Shown here piece by piece: positions 1-10,589 of a DNA stretch of 64,000 nucleotides. Positions within the stretch are counted from its first letter, which is position 1, and the number at the start of each line of letters is the position of its first letter. The notes beneath the pieces were generated by a model. It did no database searches. It was given only the letters and a program-made list of their open reading frames with translations, and had not been told where the DNA came from. The stretch spans positions 75,600,106 through 75,664,105 of the forward strand of contig OY755243.1 in NCBI GenBank assembly GCA_963576725.1. The letters are read 5' to 3'. Both the position numbers and the translations under genes were made by a program. This DNA comes from Azorinus chamasolen. Taxonomy: Eukaryota; Mollusca; Bivalvia; Cardiida; Solecurtidae.

Positions 1-319
1 AATAATAACTTTTCTTATAGAAAATGCATAGCAACAGGAACGTTTGGTATCAGAACTAAGAAAAGATCCTTTTATCGCAGTTATTCACTTAGAATGACGT
101 TTCAAAGCATGCTTTAACTTACGCCTTTCAAAATGACTTTCAAAAGGTCTTCTTCTTCCAGTGTAGGGTAGGGATCCTATCGGAACGTCTTATCAGTGCT
201 TATAATTCTACTGTATATATCTTCATTTCTTGGTTGTTTTGTTTGTTTGTTTGTTTTGCTTGTTTGACAGTTTCACTTAACAGGCATTTTGAGTTATCTT
301 TTACTTTACTGTCTCTTAG

Positions 320-488
320 ATACAAAAAGTTGTACGTGCCCGCCATCGACGAGGACGTGTATAAGAACATGCTCGAATACAATTTGTCCGGCTTCCAGTT
401 CATGATCTTGACCAAGGTGGACCCGGACACTGAGCCCAATACCACGGAGGACTACATGGGGGACTACTTTCCCGTCACAATCAAATAA
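320..488 (+). CDS. Last exon of upstream paralogue of the dynein-AAA5-like gene (partial)
   Basis: The exon follows a CTCTTAG acceptor and encodes YKKLYVPAIDEDVYKN onward, with FQFMILTKVDPD in the middle and FPVTIK before TAA. It is plainly homologous to the last exon of the complete gene at 10931-18527 (YGKLYVPATDEDMYKN, FQFMILTDLDP, FFPVIIN) and is six codons longer near the C-terminus. Earlier exons lie left of the window. An upstream ATG at 234 lies in the intron and should not be taken as a start. The homology continues for about 5 kb of downstream noncoding DNA, so this copy arose by segmental duplication, not retroposition. Confidence 0.85.
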
Positions 489-512
489 TGAATGTGTTTA
501 GAAATAAATAAT

Positions 513-723
513 AAATTCAACCGCTCTAAACCGGACGTTAAAATTAAGTATAAATGCCGGTCTTTCAGACAGGTGGCTGCTTAATGCAGGTTGAAAGTCA
601 TACAGAAAGCTCCTAAAGGAGCTTTCTGTATGACTTTCACCCTGCATTAAGTAGCCACCTGCCTAAGATACCTAAATATTATTGTTCTTTATCAAAATTC
701 CGGTTTAGATGGATTTTACTGTA
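513..723. mobile_element. H3 foldback MITE (Tc1/pogo-like ends)
   Basis: Outer ends read roughly CCGCTCTAAACCGGAC and CCGGTTTAGATGGATTTTACTGTA. Between them is a long hairpin whose arms carry TGCAGG-TGAAAGTCATACAGAAAGCTCCT. It lies 25 bp downstream of the stop codon, probably in or near the 3' UTR. The equivalent copy in the duplicated segment is at 18738-18955. Confidence 0.7.
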
Positions 724-768
724 CATTAAAACCTTTCTAAATGGACCACTTTTAACTCAAGTGGTTGT

Positions 769-983
769 TTAATCCTTTACTCCATGAATATTTATGAAAG
801 AAATGACACCGTGAATATTAATTGAATTAATTTGATAACGAGACATTGACATGGGAAGTTTTGGCTATTGTAGAAACTTTGGACTCATATCTATGTTATT
901 TCAATAGCAATCAGAGCAGACCTGATCTTGGTTTACTCTGTTTGCAAAAGCATAACAATACGCATTTATGGAGGAAAGGGTTT
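769..983. mobile_element. H1 TTAA element, hairpin mostly deleted
   Basis: The left end TTAATCCTTTACTCCATGAA and right end TATGGAGGAAAGGGTT are those of H1. The central hairpin has shrunk to AGAGCAGACCTGATCTTGGTTTACTCTG. Confidence 0.65.
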
Positions 984-1258
984 ACAAGGGGCATAATTAA
1001 CGTCAAACTCTCTTTCGTGACTTTCTGGAGTACCTTTGTTTAACAGATCCCAATGATGTTTGCTCACAATTTGGTATTTTAAAGAGAATCTGCTGCATTT
1101 ATCCCTTAACCCTTTTAATGTCAAGGGCGTTGCTAGCGATACGCACGTGAGTAACATCAGTCTGAAAAGTGAAAACAATATTATGGTCTAAATGAACAAA
1201 AGTTGAAGACTAGCGGGGTTAGACTTTGATAGACGTTCTGTCATGCCATATAAGCTTT

Positions 1259-1385
1259 TACCAATTCCCACACATTGACGCCTTTATGAAACCATTGTGA
1301 TGAATAGAGCATTTGCTCTCATAGGAGCAAATGCTCTATTTATCACAATGGCTTTAAAACTACACAATTCTAAATTTTCCCGGGA
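1259..1385. mobile_element. H2 foldback element
   Basis: It contains the H2 palindrome ATTGTGATGAATAGAGCATTTGCT and its reverse complement around a TCATAGG centre. The outer ends are worn. Its duplicated partner is at 19268-19432. Confidence 0.6.
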
Positions 1386-1590
1386 AAACATGACCCCGGA
1401 CCTCTTACATTCGGATTCTGCTACGCTCCCGCATACTGTACAGTCTGGTATGTCTCTGATCTGCTGAATATATTACTGACATCCGGTTCGTTCAAGCTTT
1501 TGAGAAACTGCTGGCCGTGTGTCGTCAGATATTATTTTATGGACACTATTTAAAAGACCATATCGTGCAAAGACGTATTATTGACATATT

Positions 1591-1722
1591 TCACTGGGAC
1601 TAGATCGAAAAAACTATACATGTAGTTCTTTTTATAACACATATTACATTAATACACCGGTATTCATGTAATAGGTGTTATAAATAGAAATATAGTCGTT
1701 TTCGATTTAGTGCCAGTGATAC
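1591..1722. mobile_element. H10 foldback element, copy A
   Basis: Inverted arms CACTGGGACTAGATCGAAAA and TTTTCGATTTAGTGCCAGTG enclose a second inverted pair around TATAACACATATTACAT. A matching copy lies at 19654-19782 in the duplicated segment, so the insertion predates the duplication. Confidence 0.6.
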
Positions 1723-2017
1723 CGTATATTTCTCTCTTACAGAGTCATAGAAAATTGTAAACAAAAATCAAATCAGATATGCATTTGAAAATCGAACAAC
1801 ATGTTACGGACAAAATGGGATATTTTTCAGTAACAAAATTTTTCTACAGGTTCAAATTACTATGTCTAGTCACATTAATGTTCCCAAGGATTCGTGAAAC
1901 AATTAATGGTACGTTATAACTCTTCTTAATCTTTTCGTATTTGCAATATCATTTGAAACACTTTTTGAGCATATGAATTGTGTTACCATTGTAGTTTATG
2001 TTTCTATTGCTTTAAAT

Positions 2018-2233
2018 TAATTCATTCGCTGCCAATGTCGCATATGGGATTACCTAAGCAGTCAGTTTGGATCCAGATGAGACGCCGAGTTACTCGGCGT
2101 CTCATCTGGATCCAAACTGTATGTTACTGTGGTGCAGATTTTAAAGGATATGGGGAATTTAAACAAAGGATAATTGAAGCAGACGACAAATTTTGCAGAC
2201 GAAAATATTTGGCAGCAAAAGACTTAATTCATG
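2018..2233. mobile_element. H4 foldback element
   Basis: The left end TTAATTCATTCGCTGCCAAT and right end GGCAGCAAAAGACTTAATT are worn forms of TTAACCCTTTCGCTGCCAA. The central hairpin GGATCCAGATGAGACGCCGA is perfectly paired here. A further H4 hairpin half lies at 2455-2520. Counterparts in the duplicated segment are at about 20040-20248 and 20450-20515. Confidence 0.7.
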
Positions 2234-2691
2234 TACATGTATAGGTGAATATGTATAGGTGTGAGTGTGGCGGGGTGTAAGTGATAGCTGAAATAATATT
2301 AACTGGGTATTTATTTGCAAAACTGTTGTACAAAATGTAGTTACATTAAGTAATCTTTATAAGTATTTACAAAACAAATGTCATTGTAAAATTGGCATAA
2401 ATAAATTTATTTTATTTCTGTTTGAAAAACTAACGAAATCAGAGTTTCAAATAGTTTTGCTCCTGATGAGTCGTCGAGTTATTCGGCGTCTCATCTGGAT
2501 CCAAACTGTTTGCAAATGTCATCACAAGTGTTGCACTCAGCTTTTTGATATGAGGTCAGTTGTATTGTCGCGAGTGTGTTAATTCCGTTCTCATTCATGA
2601 TACACGTTAATGTGTAAGCCACAAAGATATCTCTCTAAACAGGACTTAAATTAAATTTAGTATCAGTATAGATCTTTAAATAATCTTTCAA

Positions 2692-3178
2692 TAATCCTTT
2701 ACTCCATGACTATTCAGGCAAGTAATAATGACATCTTGATTATCAATTAACCCTTCGCTTGCTACTCACGTCAATATACCTACCTGTAAATAGTGAAGAC
2801 CCAGATGAGACGGCTCCTGCAGGAGCTGTCTCATCAGGGTCTGCACTACTTACAAGTTGATTGTGCAACCAGTGCACTCCACAGCAGTGATTGCACAGCG
2901 ACATTCTTGTACACAGTAAAGATATATGTAATTATACAACAGGGCATAGGTAAAGAAGAAGAAATGTATTTTAAAATTCAGCAAGCGGTTAAAGGAGTTT
3001 TATGATGGCACTATGAAAGAAAGGAATTTGTATTATGATAGATGCTGTAGAATCAGCTCTACATAATATCAAAGGCAAACAGGGCAGACCCTGTTCATGC
3101 GGCTCCTACAGGAGTCGCCTGATCTGGTACTATTCTGTTTGCATAGGCGTAAAAAGTATATCTATGGAGTAAGGGTTA
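2692..3178. mobile_element. H1 element interrupted by an H6 insertion
   Basis: The left H1 half (TTTACTCCATGACTATTCAGG) and the right half, including the hairpin and the terminal GGAGTAAGGGTTAA, are separated by H6 at 2747-2992. The uninterrupted version of this same copy is at about 20678-20920. Confidence 0.75.
2747..2992. mobile_element. H6 TTAA-flanked foldback element, copy A
   Basis: It begins TTAACCCTTCGCTTGCT and ends AGCAAGCGGTTAA. The hairpin reads GTAAATAGTGAAGACCCAGA to TCAGGGTCTGCACTACTTAC around CTCCTGCAGGAG. The duplicated segment has an empty site at 20724-20727. An inverted second copy is at 15457-15706. The 70-codon ORF inside is a by-product of the palindrome. Confidence 0.8.
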
Positions 3179-3180
3179 AG

Positions 3181-3488
3181 ACATGTGATAGTTTAATGAA
3201 GGGAGAAAGTCATGCAGAAAGCTCCCAAAGAAGCTTTCTGTCTGACTTTCACAATGCATTGACTAACTCTTTCGCTGCCAATGTCGCATCTGTGATTACC
3301 TGTGCAAACTGTTTGGATCAAAAACTGTTTCTTGAAACAAAAATGAATAAAAATGAAAATGGGAAATTGTAGCAGACAACAAAATTTACAAACGACAAAA
3401 TTTGTCAGCGAAAGGGTTAAGCAGTCAGCTACCTAATGAAATCTAAATTCTTCTTCACTAAAGTCCGGTTTAGAGGGGTTTTACCGTA
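3181..3488. mobile_element. H3 element interrupted by H4
   Basis: The H3 hairpin (GAAAGTCATGCAGAAAGCTCC) and the right end CCGGTTTAGAGGGGTTTTACC are split by H4 at 3259-3420. The intact version is at 20931-21075. Confidence 0.7.
3259..3420. mobile_element. H4 insertion at a TTAA within H3
   Basis: The left end is ACTCTTTCGCTGCCAATGTC and the right end is GTCAGCGAAAGGGTTAA. The central hairpin has collapsed to GTGCAAACTGTTTGGATC plus AAAAACTG. The matching sequence in the other copy (GCATTAAGCGGTCAGC, TTAA at 21003-21006) has no insert. Confidence 0.75.
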
Positions 3489-4474
3489 TTTGTGGCAATC
3501 CGTCCTAATCGCAATAGTTATCAAGTACAAGTATTCTTTTATGTACTTGGATATACATGTATGTAATCCTTTACGCAAAGAGGTATATATTGGTGAATTA
3601 AAAAATTGAAATAAAACTCGTATTTGAGTTGCTTTTTACCTTTCCACTCAACATAATGTCAGGACGGGCCAGAATGTGGACAAAAAGACAAATATTTTAT
3701 CTACAGTATTTTTTTTAATTTTCTTCTAGATCTATTATCATGTTTCCACATTAGATATTTATTAAACTTAATTTGAATATAGATTTATAGATCTATTTAT
3801 TTACATTTAATTATAGATCTAGATCTATACAATCCATTTATTTAATCAGTAGATCTACCTTTCCACAAGAATTCATAATGATGAACGACTTTCAAAGTCT
3901 AATAGATCTATTTGTTAGTAGATCTAGTTTTAAAAATTCGAGAGCACTTTCAAATGCATTGCATGCAATATCGTACACAACGAACTATTAAATATTTAAA
4001 ATTCGCCCGATTTACTCGGAAGGCGCGGGCCGAAGAATAATTTGAAATCTCCGGTAGCCTAAGCAAATCAGAGTGACAGTATTTATTAGCCAATCAGAGA
4101 CGAGATAACAAATAATTTCACTTCCGCTTCATTCTGTCGATTGGAAGTTGTGTTTGTTCAGTGATACAAAATCATGTCTTTTAACAAATTCAGAGACAAT
4201 AATGACGAATAACAGGTATAGATCGATTGTGCAACTTGTATGTGAAAGGATCATATAGGCCGTAGACATTGTCATGCGGGATTAAAGAAATACAAGGTAA
4301 AAATGCATGAAGTTGACTTGTTGGCAAACTCGGTTTTCGTGCATGCAGCAGACGACATCATAACACTAATATCAATTTCTTATATCTACACAAAACTCGG
4401 CCATGATCAAAGAAAATATATGTGTATTGACAAAGGCACAGTAGGATTGAAAAGAAAGATCTTTTACAATAAAA

Positions 4475-5079
4475 CTAGCATGGTTTCACCGTCTATCGAA
4501 CCTCTTAACCTTTGACCAGGAACAGAAAACGTTTACTGTGAATATTGAAGAAAAAAATAAACCAGCAGTTAAAAATAATCTTTTATTCATACCTTGAAAT
4601 AATTAAGTAATTTTATTCTCATCTATTAATCCCCAAACAATCCAGTGTTCCCCACCACCCACATAAAAACAAAAATGGCTGCCAGAAAAATATCACCTTC
4701 TTATCGAACCTTTATTTTAGAAGCTGTTTACTGTAACATAATACTCATAATCACGTGATTTCATCATGGGCACGCGACCTTTGCATAAGCTGAAGGGGTC
4801 AGAGCTGTCAAACATTTTCAATGTGGTACACTTTTCAATTTATGTTGATATTTTATAACGTATTAAGAGTTTTTTCATGTTTAGCATAGTTGAAGGAAAA
4901 ATAAACTGCATTGATCTGTTTTTGACATATATTTCGTTTGTAAAGCTACGAGGCGTTTTTACAGACAAAGCAACGATACTCATGATTTTTATGACGCAGT
5001 ATGCACTTGTACATGCGTAAAAACACCTAAAAATGAAAGGTTCGATAAACAGGTGAGGTTCGATTGAAGGTGAGTCTAC
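4475..5079. mobile_element. Putative 605-bp element present only in copy A of the duplication
   Basis: Copy B reads straight through (TACAATAAAGATACTCT near 21380) where copy A carries this block. Its ends form imperfect inverted repeats (CACCGTCTATCGAACCTC and GAGGTTCGATTGAAGGTG). ATCGAACCT recurs inside, in both orientations. The 70-codon ORF crossing its left edge (4303-4515) is not supported as a gene. Confidence 0.45.
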
Positions 5080-5188
5080 GATACTCTATAGCGACCACTT
5101 GAATAGACACTCAGTGCGTTTTTAAGAGAAAGTGGTTGCTGAATACAGAAAGCTCCCGTGAGAGCTTTTTGCATAAATATCGCGCTCT

Positions 5189-5375
5189 ATTTACCCTTTG
5201 AATGCAAACAGTGTACATCCAGATCAGAGGTCTCATAGAGGAGCCCTCTGATCAGGATCTGCACTGTTTGTCATTCAAAATCATCTAACAAGTTTAAGCC
5301 TTTCATACTGAGTGTACTCTATAGTTAAGTACTGATGGGCTATTCCACTTTGACAATTCAGCGTTGAAATGGTTC
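5189..5375. mobile_element. H7 foldback element
   Basis: The hairpin runs from GCAAACAGTGTACATCCAGA to CAGGATCTGCACTGTTTGTC, followed by the H7 right flank ATTCAGCGTTGAAATGGTTC. The counterpart in the duplicated segment is split around 21525-21610 and 22430-22510. Confidence 0.6.
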
Positions 5376-5735
5376 AGCTATCACCTGTCTGTAAACCATA
5401 TAGAATATGACCTGTGCCCAAGGTTATAAAACATATATGAGTCTGCGATCAAGTATGGGGAATGCTGTCAGTAAATACATTGTTTAATTTGAATTAAAAC
5501 GTTGTGGAAATTGTAAAGTCAAGGCATGGAATTAAAATAAATCTGGGTTCATTTTGAAATTTGAATGTTATCGTGATTAAAAAAACAAAAACAAATAAGA
5601 AAACACGTATCAAACAAAAAAAATAATACCGAACAAATATGAATGAGCAAACATACATATCAAGCAAGAACTATACAGAGCAAGGATTCGCATGTATTGC
5701 ACCACTACGTGACAAAATAACAGACAGACTACCCA

Positions 5736-5896
5736 CAGGGGGCCATTTCGTGGGTCTAGCTGGTATAAAAAGTAAAAAAAAAATGATTGGGTCGATTTAG
5801 TGTTTTAATTGTATATAATATAACACTAAATCGACCCAATCATTTTTTTTTACTTTTTAGACCATGCAGCTAGACCCACGAAATGGCCCCCTGTGA
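5736..5896. repeat. Near-perfect 70-bp-arm palindrome beside a LINE fragment
   Basis: The left arm (CACAGGGGGCCATTTCGTGG through ACTAAATCGACC-like bases) is repeated inverted on the right, ending CCACGAAATGGCCCCCTGTG, with a short AT-rich centre (TTTTAATTGTATATAATATA). Confidence 0.75.
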
Positions 5897-6201
5897 GACT
5901 GCCGACTGAAACCAACGAAAATGCAGATGTACAGCTTCAGTCTGCCTTTACCACCCCTAACCCGATCCAGACTGACTACCAGAATTGCACCAGACACCCG
6001 GACATACAAAACAGCACTTTTGGGATCTGTGGTATTGGCATGTTACTAGCAGGATTGAAGCCAGATAAAGTTTCCGGCCCAGACGCAATAAAGCATGTGG
6101 TCTTGAAGACCCTGCACCATGTCATTGCTCCAATTGTACAGGCCATCTTCCAGAAAAGCTATGCCAGTCACCAGTCACTGCAGTGGTGTAGTACCGGGTG
6201 A
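5893..6201 (+). pseudogene. Decayed non-LTR retrotransposon reverse-transcriptase fragment
   Basis: The translation contains GLKPDKVSGPDAIKHVVLKT followed by APIVQAIFQKSY. This is the fingers-region pattern of LINE reverse transcriptases (L-P-K-A-GPDGI...LK...AP-L---F--S). In another frame the reading continues as VPGDWNR, stop, IVVTK, matching the usual VP-DWK-A-V-PI-KKG motif, so there is a frameshift and a stop. Only about 100 codons of domain survive. It is probably a 5'-truncated Jockey/CR1/RTE-type copy; the clade cannot be fixed by eye. Confidence 0.7.
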
Positions 6202-6316
6202 TTGGAACAGGTAAATTGTGGTCACTAAAAGGGAGATAATTACTACCAATCGGCAGTACATCTAGAAAATCTACACATTTCAGTTAGTTCCCTTAATGCA
6301 ATGTATACCATATGGC

Positions 6317-6618
6317 TATAAAAGCTCGAATAATTTGATCTGGACCCTGACCTATATGCAGAATACATAATGAGAGAGATGACGCTGAATAAATAAAACT
6401 CTGCCGGAATAGCTATAAATCGTGAAGTCTATTCTCGCTGAAATAATGGGAGAGCAATAACCCGTGCATATGTAAACCATACAATCACGAGTGTGCTTAC
6501 CGGGACACGTGCCGAGGATAAATCCGTGCAATGCTGATGATAAAAATAAAAATGTTACGAATTTTGATTTATGCAAATTGAGCAGGTCAGGGTCCAGGTC
6601 AAATTGTTCGAGCTATAA
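6317..6618. mobile_element. H9 inverted-repeat MITE
   Basis: The terminal arms GCTCGAATAATTTGATCTGG and CCAGGTCAAATTGTTCGAGC enclose about 230 bp. The internal piece GTGAAGTCTATTCTCGCTGA to ACCGGGACACGT recurs alone at about 41712-41830, which shows it is a dispersed family. Confidence 0.65.
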
Positions 6619-6644
6619 TTAACATTTAGCATGCTATGGGCGGA

Positions 6645-6800
6645 TGGGTGAATACCTATGCAAACAGATTGGATCCAGATGACACGCCGAGTAACACCCT
6701 GATTGCATTTTGGTAGACAAATTGAGTATAGCTTGCATTTTGAAAATTTAGTGAAAAATTCTGTAAAAATAATTTGCTCAGCAGGCTAAAGGTTAAAACA
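6645..6800. repeat. Degenerate H4 copy
   Basis: Only GCAAACAGATTGGATCCAGA followed by TGACACGCCGAGTAACACC and the AT-rich right flank remain. From here to about 7480 lies AT-rich DNA with no recognisable domain. Confidence 0.45.
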
Positions 6801-7761
6801 AACTTTATCTTTTCTTGTTGACCTACATTCGACGCGTTTCAAAAATACCTAAACTTTACAAAACTCATTTGTGTATATGCTGAAAAGTAGTATATCGCAA
6901 GAAAACCTATATCCAATGAACGTTGAAAATGACAAAACATACATGTGTTTGATATCGACGATCCCGATTTTAGTCCCCGATGTTTCAGTTTTATTCGGGT
7001 TGGGTTTTAATTTCGTATCTGTTCGCGCTATTCGCATCTCTCCGACCACTTCCGAGAGAAGCTGCAATGTAAACAATGGAGGGACCGGGTGATCATCAAC
7101 AAAAGGCAGACAATTGAACGAATAAGGCCGATAAAACTTTGTAGAACAAAAATTATAAGTATTGATGAAATCGGTTTATTTTGTGTGAGAGAGGCATTTT
7201 TCGATATAAGTTCAAATTGAAAATCTTCATAGTAATGATTGAGCATAACAAATACCAAGTTTTATGATATAATTGAAAATATGCGTGCATTGTAGGGACT
7301 TCCCCTTTAACACGTAATCTGTAAAAGATCCATGTAAGAAATAATGGTTTATAGGATAAAACTCGATGGTTTACGGGTCTCTTTTTGAAGTAAGTAATCA
7401 TATGCACGGACCGCACGGGCTGCACGAGCCTTAATCAACAATTGTTTGAGACTGCTGTAAAAGATGTCTCCTCAGATTTAGATCTAGATGAAGTTTCCAA
7501 TTCAATCAAGTTTTGGGAAACTATTGACCAAGTGTCAAACAGCTTGGATCCTGATGAGACGCCGAGTAAATGCTAACCAGGCCGTGGATAGCGGAGAAAT
7601 TGATAAAGGCATTTATTCATATGATATCTCTGTATCCTGCCAACCCCTCTTGCGAGTAACTACAACTTACTGGCAGGGCTGCGCAAAGGATTGTGAGTTA
7701 AAGATAAGAAACCCGACATTCAGGACAGTGTCGGGTCAAGTGGTATTCGAATACGATAATT

Positions 7762-7995
7762 TAAACCTTTACTCCATAAATACGCATTTCTACGCCTTTG
7801 CAAACAGAGAAGTCCCAGATCAGACGGCTCCTTCCTTACTTTTCTTAACCCATTCCTACTTAGGCTATTTTTAGACCTAACCTCTTTCATTAAATCTACC
7901 AAAAAGGAACATTTACTAGAGAAAAGGAAATTTTCAGAATTGTGTAGTTTTGAAACCATTGTGATAAATAGAGCATTTGCTCCTTTGGAAAATTT
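7762..7995. mobile_element. H1 half fused to H2
   Basis: An H1 left end and half hairpin (GCAAACAGAGAAGTCCCAGA) run into TTAACCCATTCCTACTTAGGC, the start of H2, which stops at its palindrome centre. Both elements are incomplete. Confidence 0.6.
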
Positions 7996-8049
7996 ACAAA
8001 ACTGAACGAAGGTTAAGTTACTTGTCAGTTTCCGTAATATTTTGAACTT

Positions 8050-8272
8050 GAATTCACCCTTTCCCTGTTCTATGTTTACTCCAAATTCCAATACCAAGGC
8101 CTACTGAACATTCGTGAACAAACAATTTATAATGGAATATGGAAGGTGGAACATATTAGATATTTTAGAAAGTAGATAAACAAATCTATCAAATTCCATA
8201 AGAAAACAGAAACAGAGCAGATCCTGATCAGACTAAATGCGTGAAAATGCGTTTATATGAAGCAAAGTGTTT
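8050..8272. mobile_element. H1b subtype element, hairpin deleted
   Basis: The left flank is of the CCCTTTCCCTGTTCTATGTT type, with GAATATGGAAGGTGGAACAT inside. The right end is ATGCGTTTATATGAAG. Only the left hairpin arm remains. Confidence 0.55.
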
Positions 8273-8762
8273 AATAAAAACTACAAACAGGCAAAATATT
8301 AAAATATTGTCCAGTGAGTTTAAAGCCGACATTTTATACAGACATAGCTTCCAAAACAGAATTGGGTTTACTCATCATGAACATTTCTACATGATATTTA
8401 AGCCAAATGATGACGTTTGAATGGGGACTTTTAAATACCCCCACCGATCCCTGGGACTGTGTGGGGTTTCCCCTCTAGATTGCCATTTGCCAGCTCACTA
8501 AAATCGGTCCTCAGTAATAGAATAGACATGAGTTATTTAGTTAACTGTTTATTACTAATTAAGTTCTGAAATATTATTACTGCATATAAATAAACTGGAA
8601 AGGACGAGAAGTGAAAACAAAATAATGTAAACATTTGGGAAAGCATGAATATTATACAAATAAGATGAAGTCCAGCCGCCTAAACAAACAAATAGTAACG
8701 AAAAATTCATGCCGACATCCAAGAAAGAAGTAAAATGACATTTGCAACAACCGCTAACTATC

Positions 8763-9005
8763 TTAACCATTTACTCCATGAATATTCATGTAAGAAATAA
8801 TGAAATCATGGATATTAATTAATTAGATTAATTGTTATAATAGCACATGGACACAGGCATTCTTGGCGATGGCAGAAACTGTAGAATCATATCTATATTA
8901 TATCATAAGCAAGCAGAGCATATTCTGATCAAACGGCCCCTATCTGATCTGGGTCTATTCTGTTTACAGAGTGTCAAATACGTCTCTATCGGATTAAGGG
9001 GTCAA
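8763..9005. mobile_element. H1 element
   Basis: The left end is TTAACCATTTACTCCATGAA, then TTCTTGGCGATGGCAGAAAC, then the hairpin. The right end is worn (GGATTAAGGGGTCAA). Confidence 0.65.
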
Positions 9006-9035
9006 TACAAGTCTTACCTTGCGATTGATATGTAA

Positions 9036-9284
9036 TTAACCCTTTATTCCATAAATGCGCCTTTCTACATCTTTGCAAACAGAGTAGATCCAGATCATAC
9101 GGCTCCTACAGGAGCCATCTGATCTGGATCTGCTTTGTTTGCTTTTTAAATAATATAAATATGACGCTACAATTTCTACCATGGCATGACATTCCCGTGT
9201 CCATATGGTATTACAAAAATTAATCTAATAAATATTCCTGATGTCATTATTTCTAATATAAATATTCATGGAATAAAGGGTTAA
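9036..9284. mobile_element. Complete H1 element with both TTAA ends
   Basis: TTAACCCTTTATTCCATAAA at the left and TCATGGAATAAAGGGTTAA at the right form clean terminal inverted repeats. The hairpin pairs without the usual mid-arm mismatch. The right TTAA (9281-9284) is also the left TTAA of the next element. Confidence 0.8.
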
Positions 9285-9608
9285 TCCTTTACTCCGTGAA
9301 TATTTATGTAAGAAATAATGATACAGTATAACCTGGGTTATCCGACACCTCCCTTTACCGACAACCTGATCTATCCGACAAATTCCTTCGGTCCCAAGGG
9401 ATGTCGGATAAACCATGTTATATTGTATAATTATTACTTACATATATTTATAATGTTATATGAACACATGGTTTCTTGGTCATGGCACACACTGTATATT
9501 ATTCATAATCAAACAGCAAATGCTGCATGATCGTAGGAGTTGTAGATCTGTCTGGGTCTACTCTGCTTGCCAATGTATTAAAAAGGTGTATCTCTGGAGT
9601 AAAGGGTT
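9281..9608. mobile_element. H1 element carrying a pogo-like MITE
   Basis: It starts TTAATCCTTTACTCCGTGAA and ends TGGAGTAAAGGGTTA. It is split by a 102-bp MITE at 9324-9425, and its hairpin is degenerate. Confidence 0.7.
9324..9425. mobile_element. 102-bp pogo/Tc1-like MITE with TA target duplication
   Basis: The inverted ends CAGTATAACCTGGGTTATCC and GGATAAACCATGTTATATTG are flanked by TA at 9322-9323 and 9426-9427. It is inserted within an H1 element. Confidence 0.75.
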
Positions 9609-9738
9609 ATGTGGAAATATCTAAACGCGCACTAGTGCGTGCGTGCGTGTCCAAGAACAGACACGTCTATCACGACGACATAGATAAATCATACATAGAT
9701 TAACCCTTTTACTGCAGTGAAAAAAATGATGTCGTTTA

Positions 9739-9916
9739 ACCCATTCCCTCATATTGACGACTTTTGACGACTTTGTAAAAGCAAATGCTCTATTTATCAC
9801 AATGGTTTCAAACTGCAAAATTCTAAAAGTGTTCCTTTTCTCTAGTTAATGCCCCTTTTCGGTAGATTTATTCAAAGAGGTTGGGTCTAAAATAGCCTAT
9901 GAGGTAATGGGTTAAA
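9739..9916. mobile_element. H2 element (reverse orientation)
   Basis: It begins TTAACCCATTCCCTCATATT and ends CCTATGAGGTAATGGGTTAA. The hairpin has lost its left arm, leaving AAGCAAATGCTCTATTTATC. Confidence 0.65.
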
Positions 9917-9953
9917 CTACAGTTAGAGTAGTTCTTATATACTTCCGAATCGT

Positions 9954-10155
9954 TTAACCCTTTAGTCCATGAATATTCATGAAAGAAATGATGACATCAC
10001 GAATATTCGCATATTAACAAATGAAATATTTGCCAAAGCAAAAGCTATCAGAATCAGATCTATATCATATTATAAGCAAACAGAGGAGACCCAGATCAGC
10101 CGTCTGATCTGGGTATACTCTATTTGCAAAGGCGTATTTATGGAGTAATGGGTTG
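9954..10155. mobile_element. H1 element with shortened hairpin
   Basis: It has a TTAACCCTTTAGTCCATGAA left end, a TTTATGGAGTAATGGGTT right end, and a hairpin lacking the GGCTCC tip (CAGATCAGCCGTCTGATCTG). Confidence 0.7.
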
Positions 10156-10236
10156 AAAACGACCGAATTTCAAGAGAGGCCCCAAATTGCTTGGCTGTTT
10201 GAATAAGCAAGCCCCGTCACGTTTAGCAGGTTCATG

Positions 10237-10450
10237 GTTATCCCTTACTGTGCAGGGCACGAGTCACCAATGTCCTTTGCAAACAGTGTAGACCCAGATG
10301 AGAGGGCTCCTAAAGGAGCCCTTTCATCAGGGTCTACACTATTTGTCGTGTTACACTTTTAGTAGAAAAATCCCTAAATATTCCTCATAAGCTTGACCTG
10401 TTTGATTTTTTGAAATAGTTCGTTTGAAAATTCAGCGTTGTAAGGGTTAA
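10237..10450. mobile_element. H7 foldback element
   Basis: The ends are TTATCCCTTACTGTGCAGGG and CAGCGTTGTAAGGGTTAA. The hairpin runs from GTGTAGACCCAGATGAGAGG to its partner TCATCAGGGTCTACAC, with an A opposite A at the shared mismatch site. Confidence 0.65.
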
Positions 10451-10589
10451 CAAACCTACCTGCAATACTGGATTTACTAAAGACATTTGATAAAGGGGGT
10501 TTTATTCCTATGACCAGTGTGTGTAATCGTCTCCGATCTATATTGACCAATACTCTATATTAAAATATCTGACGGGTTGTACTTATCGA

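Noticed and set aside
2793..3005. 70-codon ORF, and its relative on the reverse strand at 15457-15660
   Set aside because: Both are readings through the H6 palindrome and its flank, so their similarity is that of the element.
6849..7425. Overlapping ORFs of 73-90 codons on both strands
   Set aside because: No domain in any frame. The region resembles a dispersed noncoding repeat, but I could not identify it.
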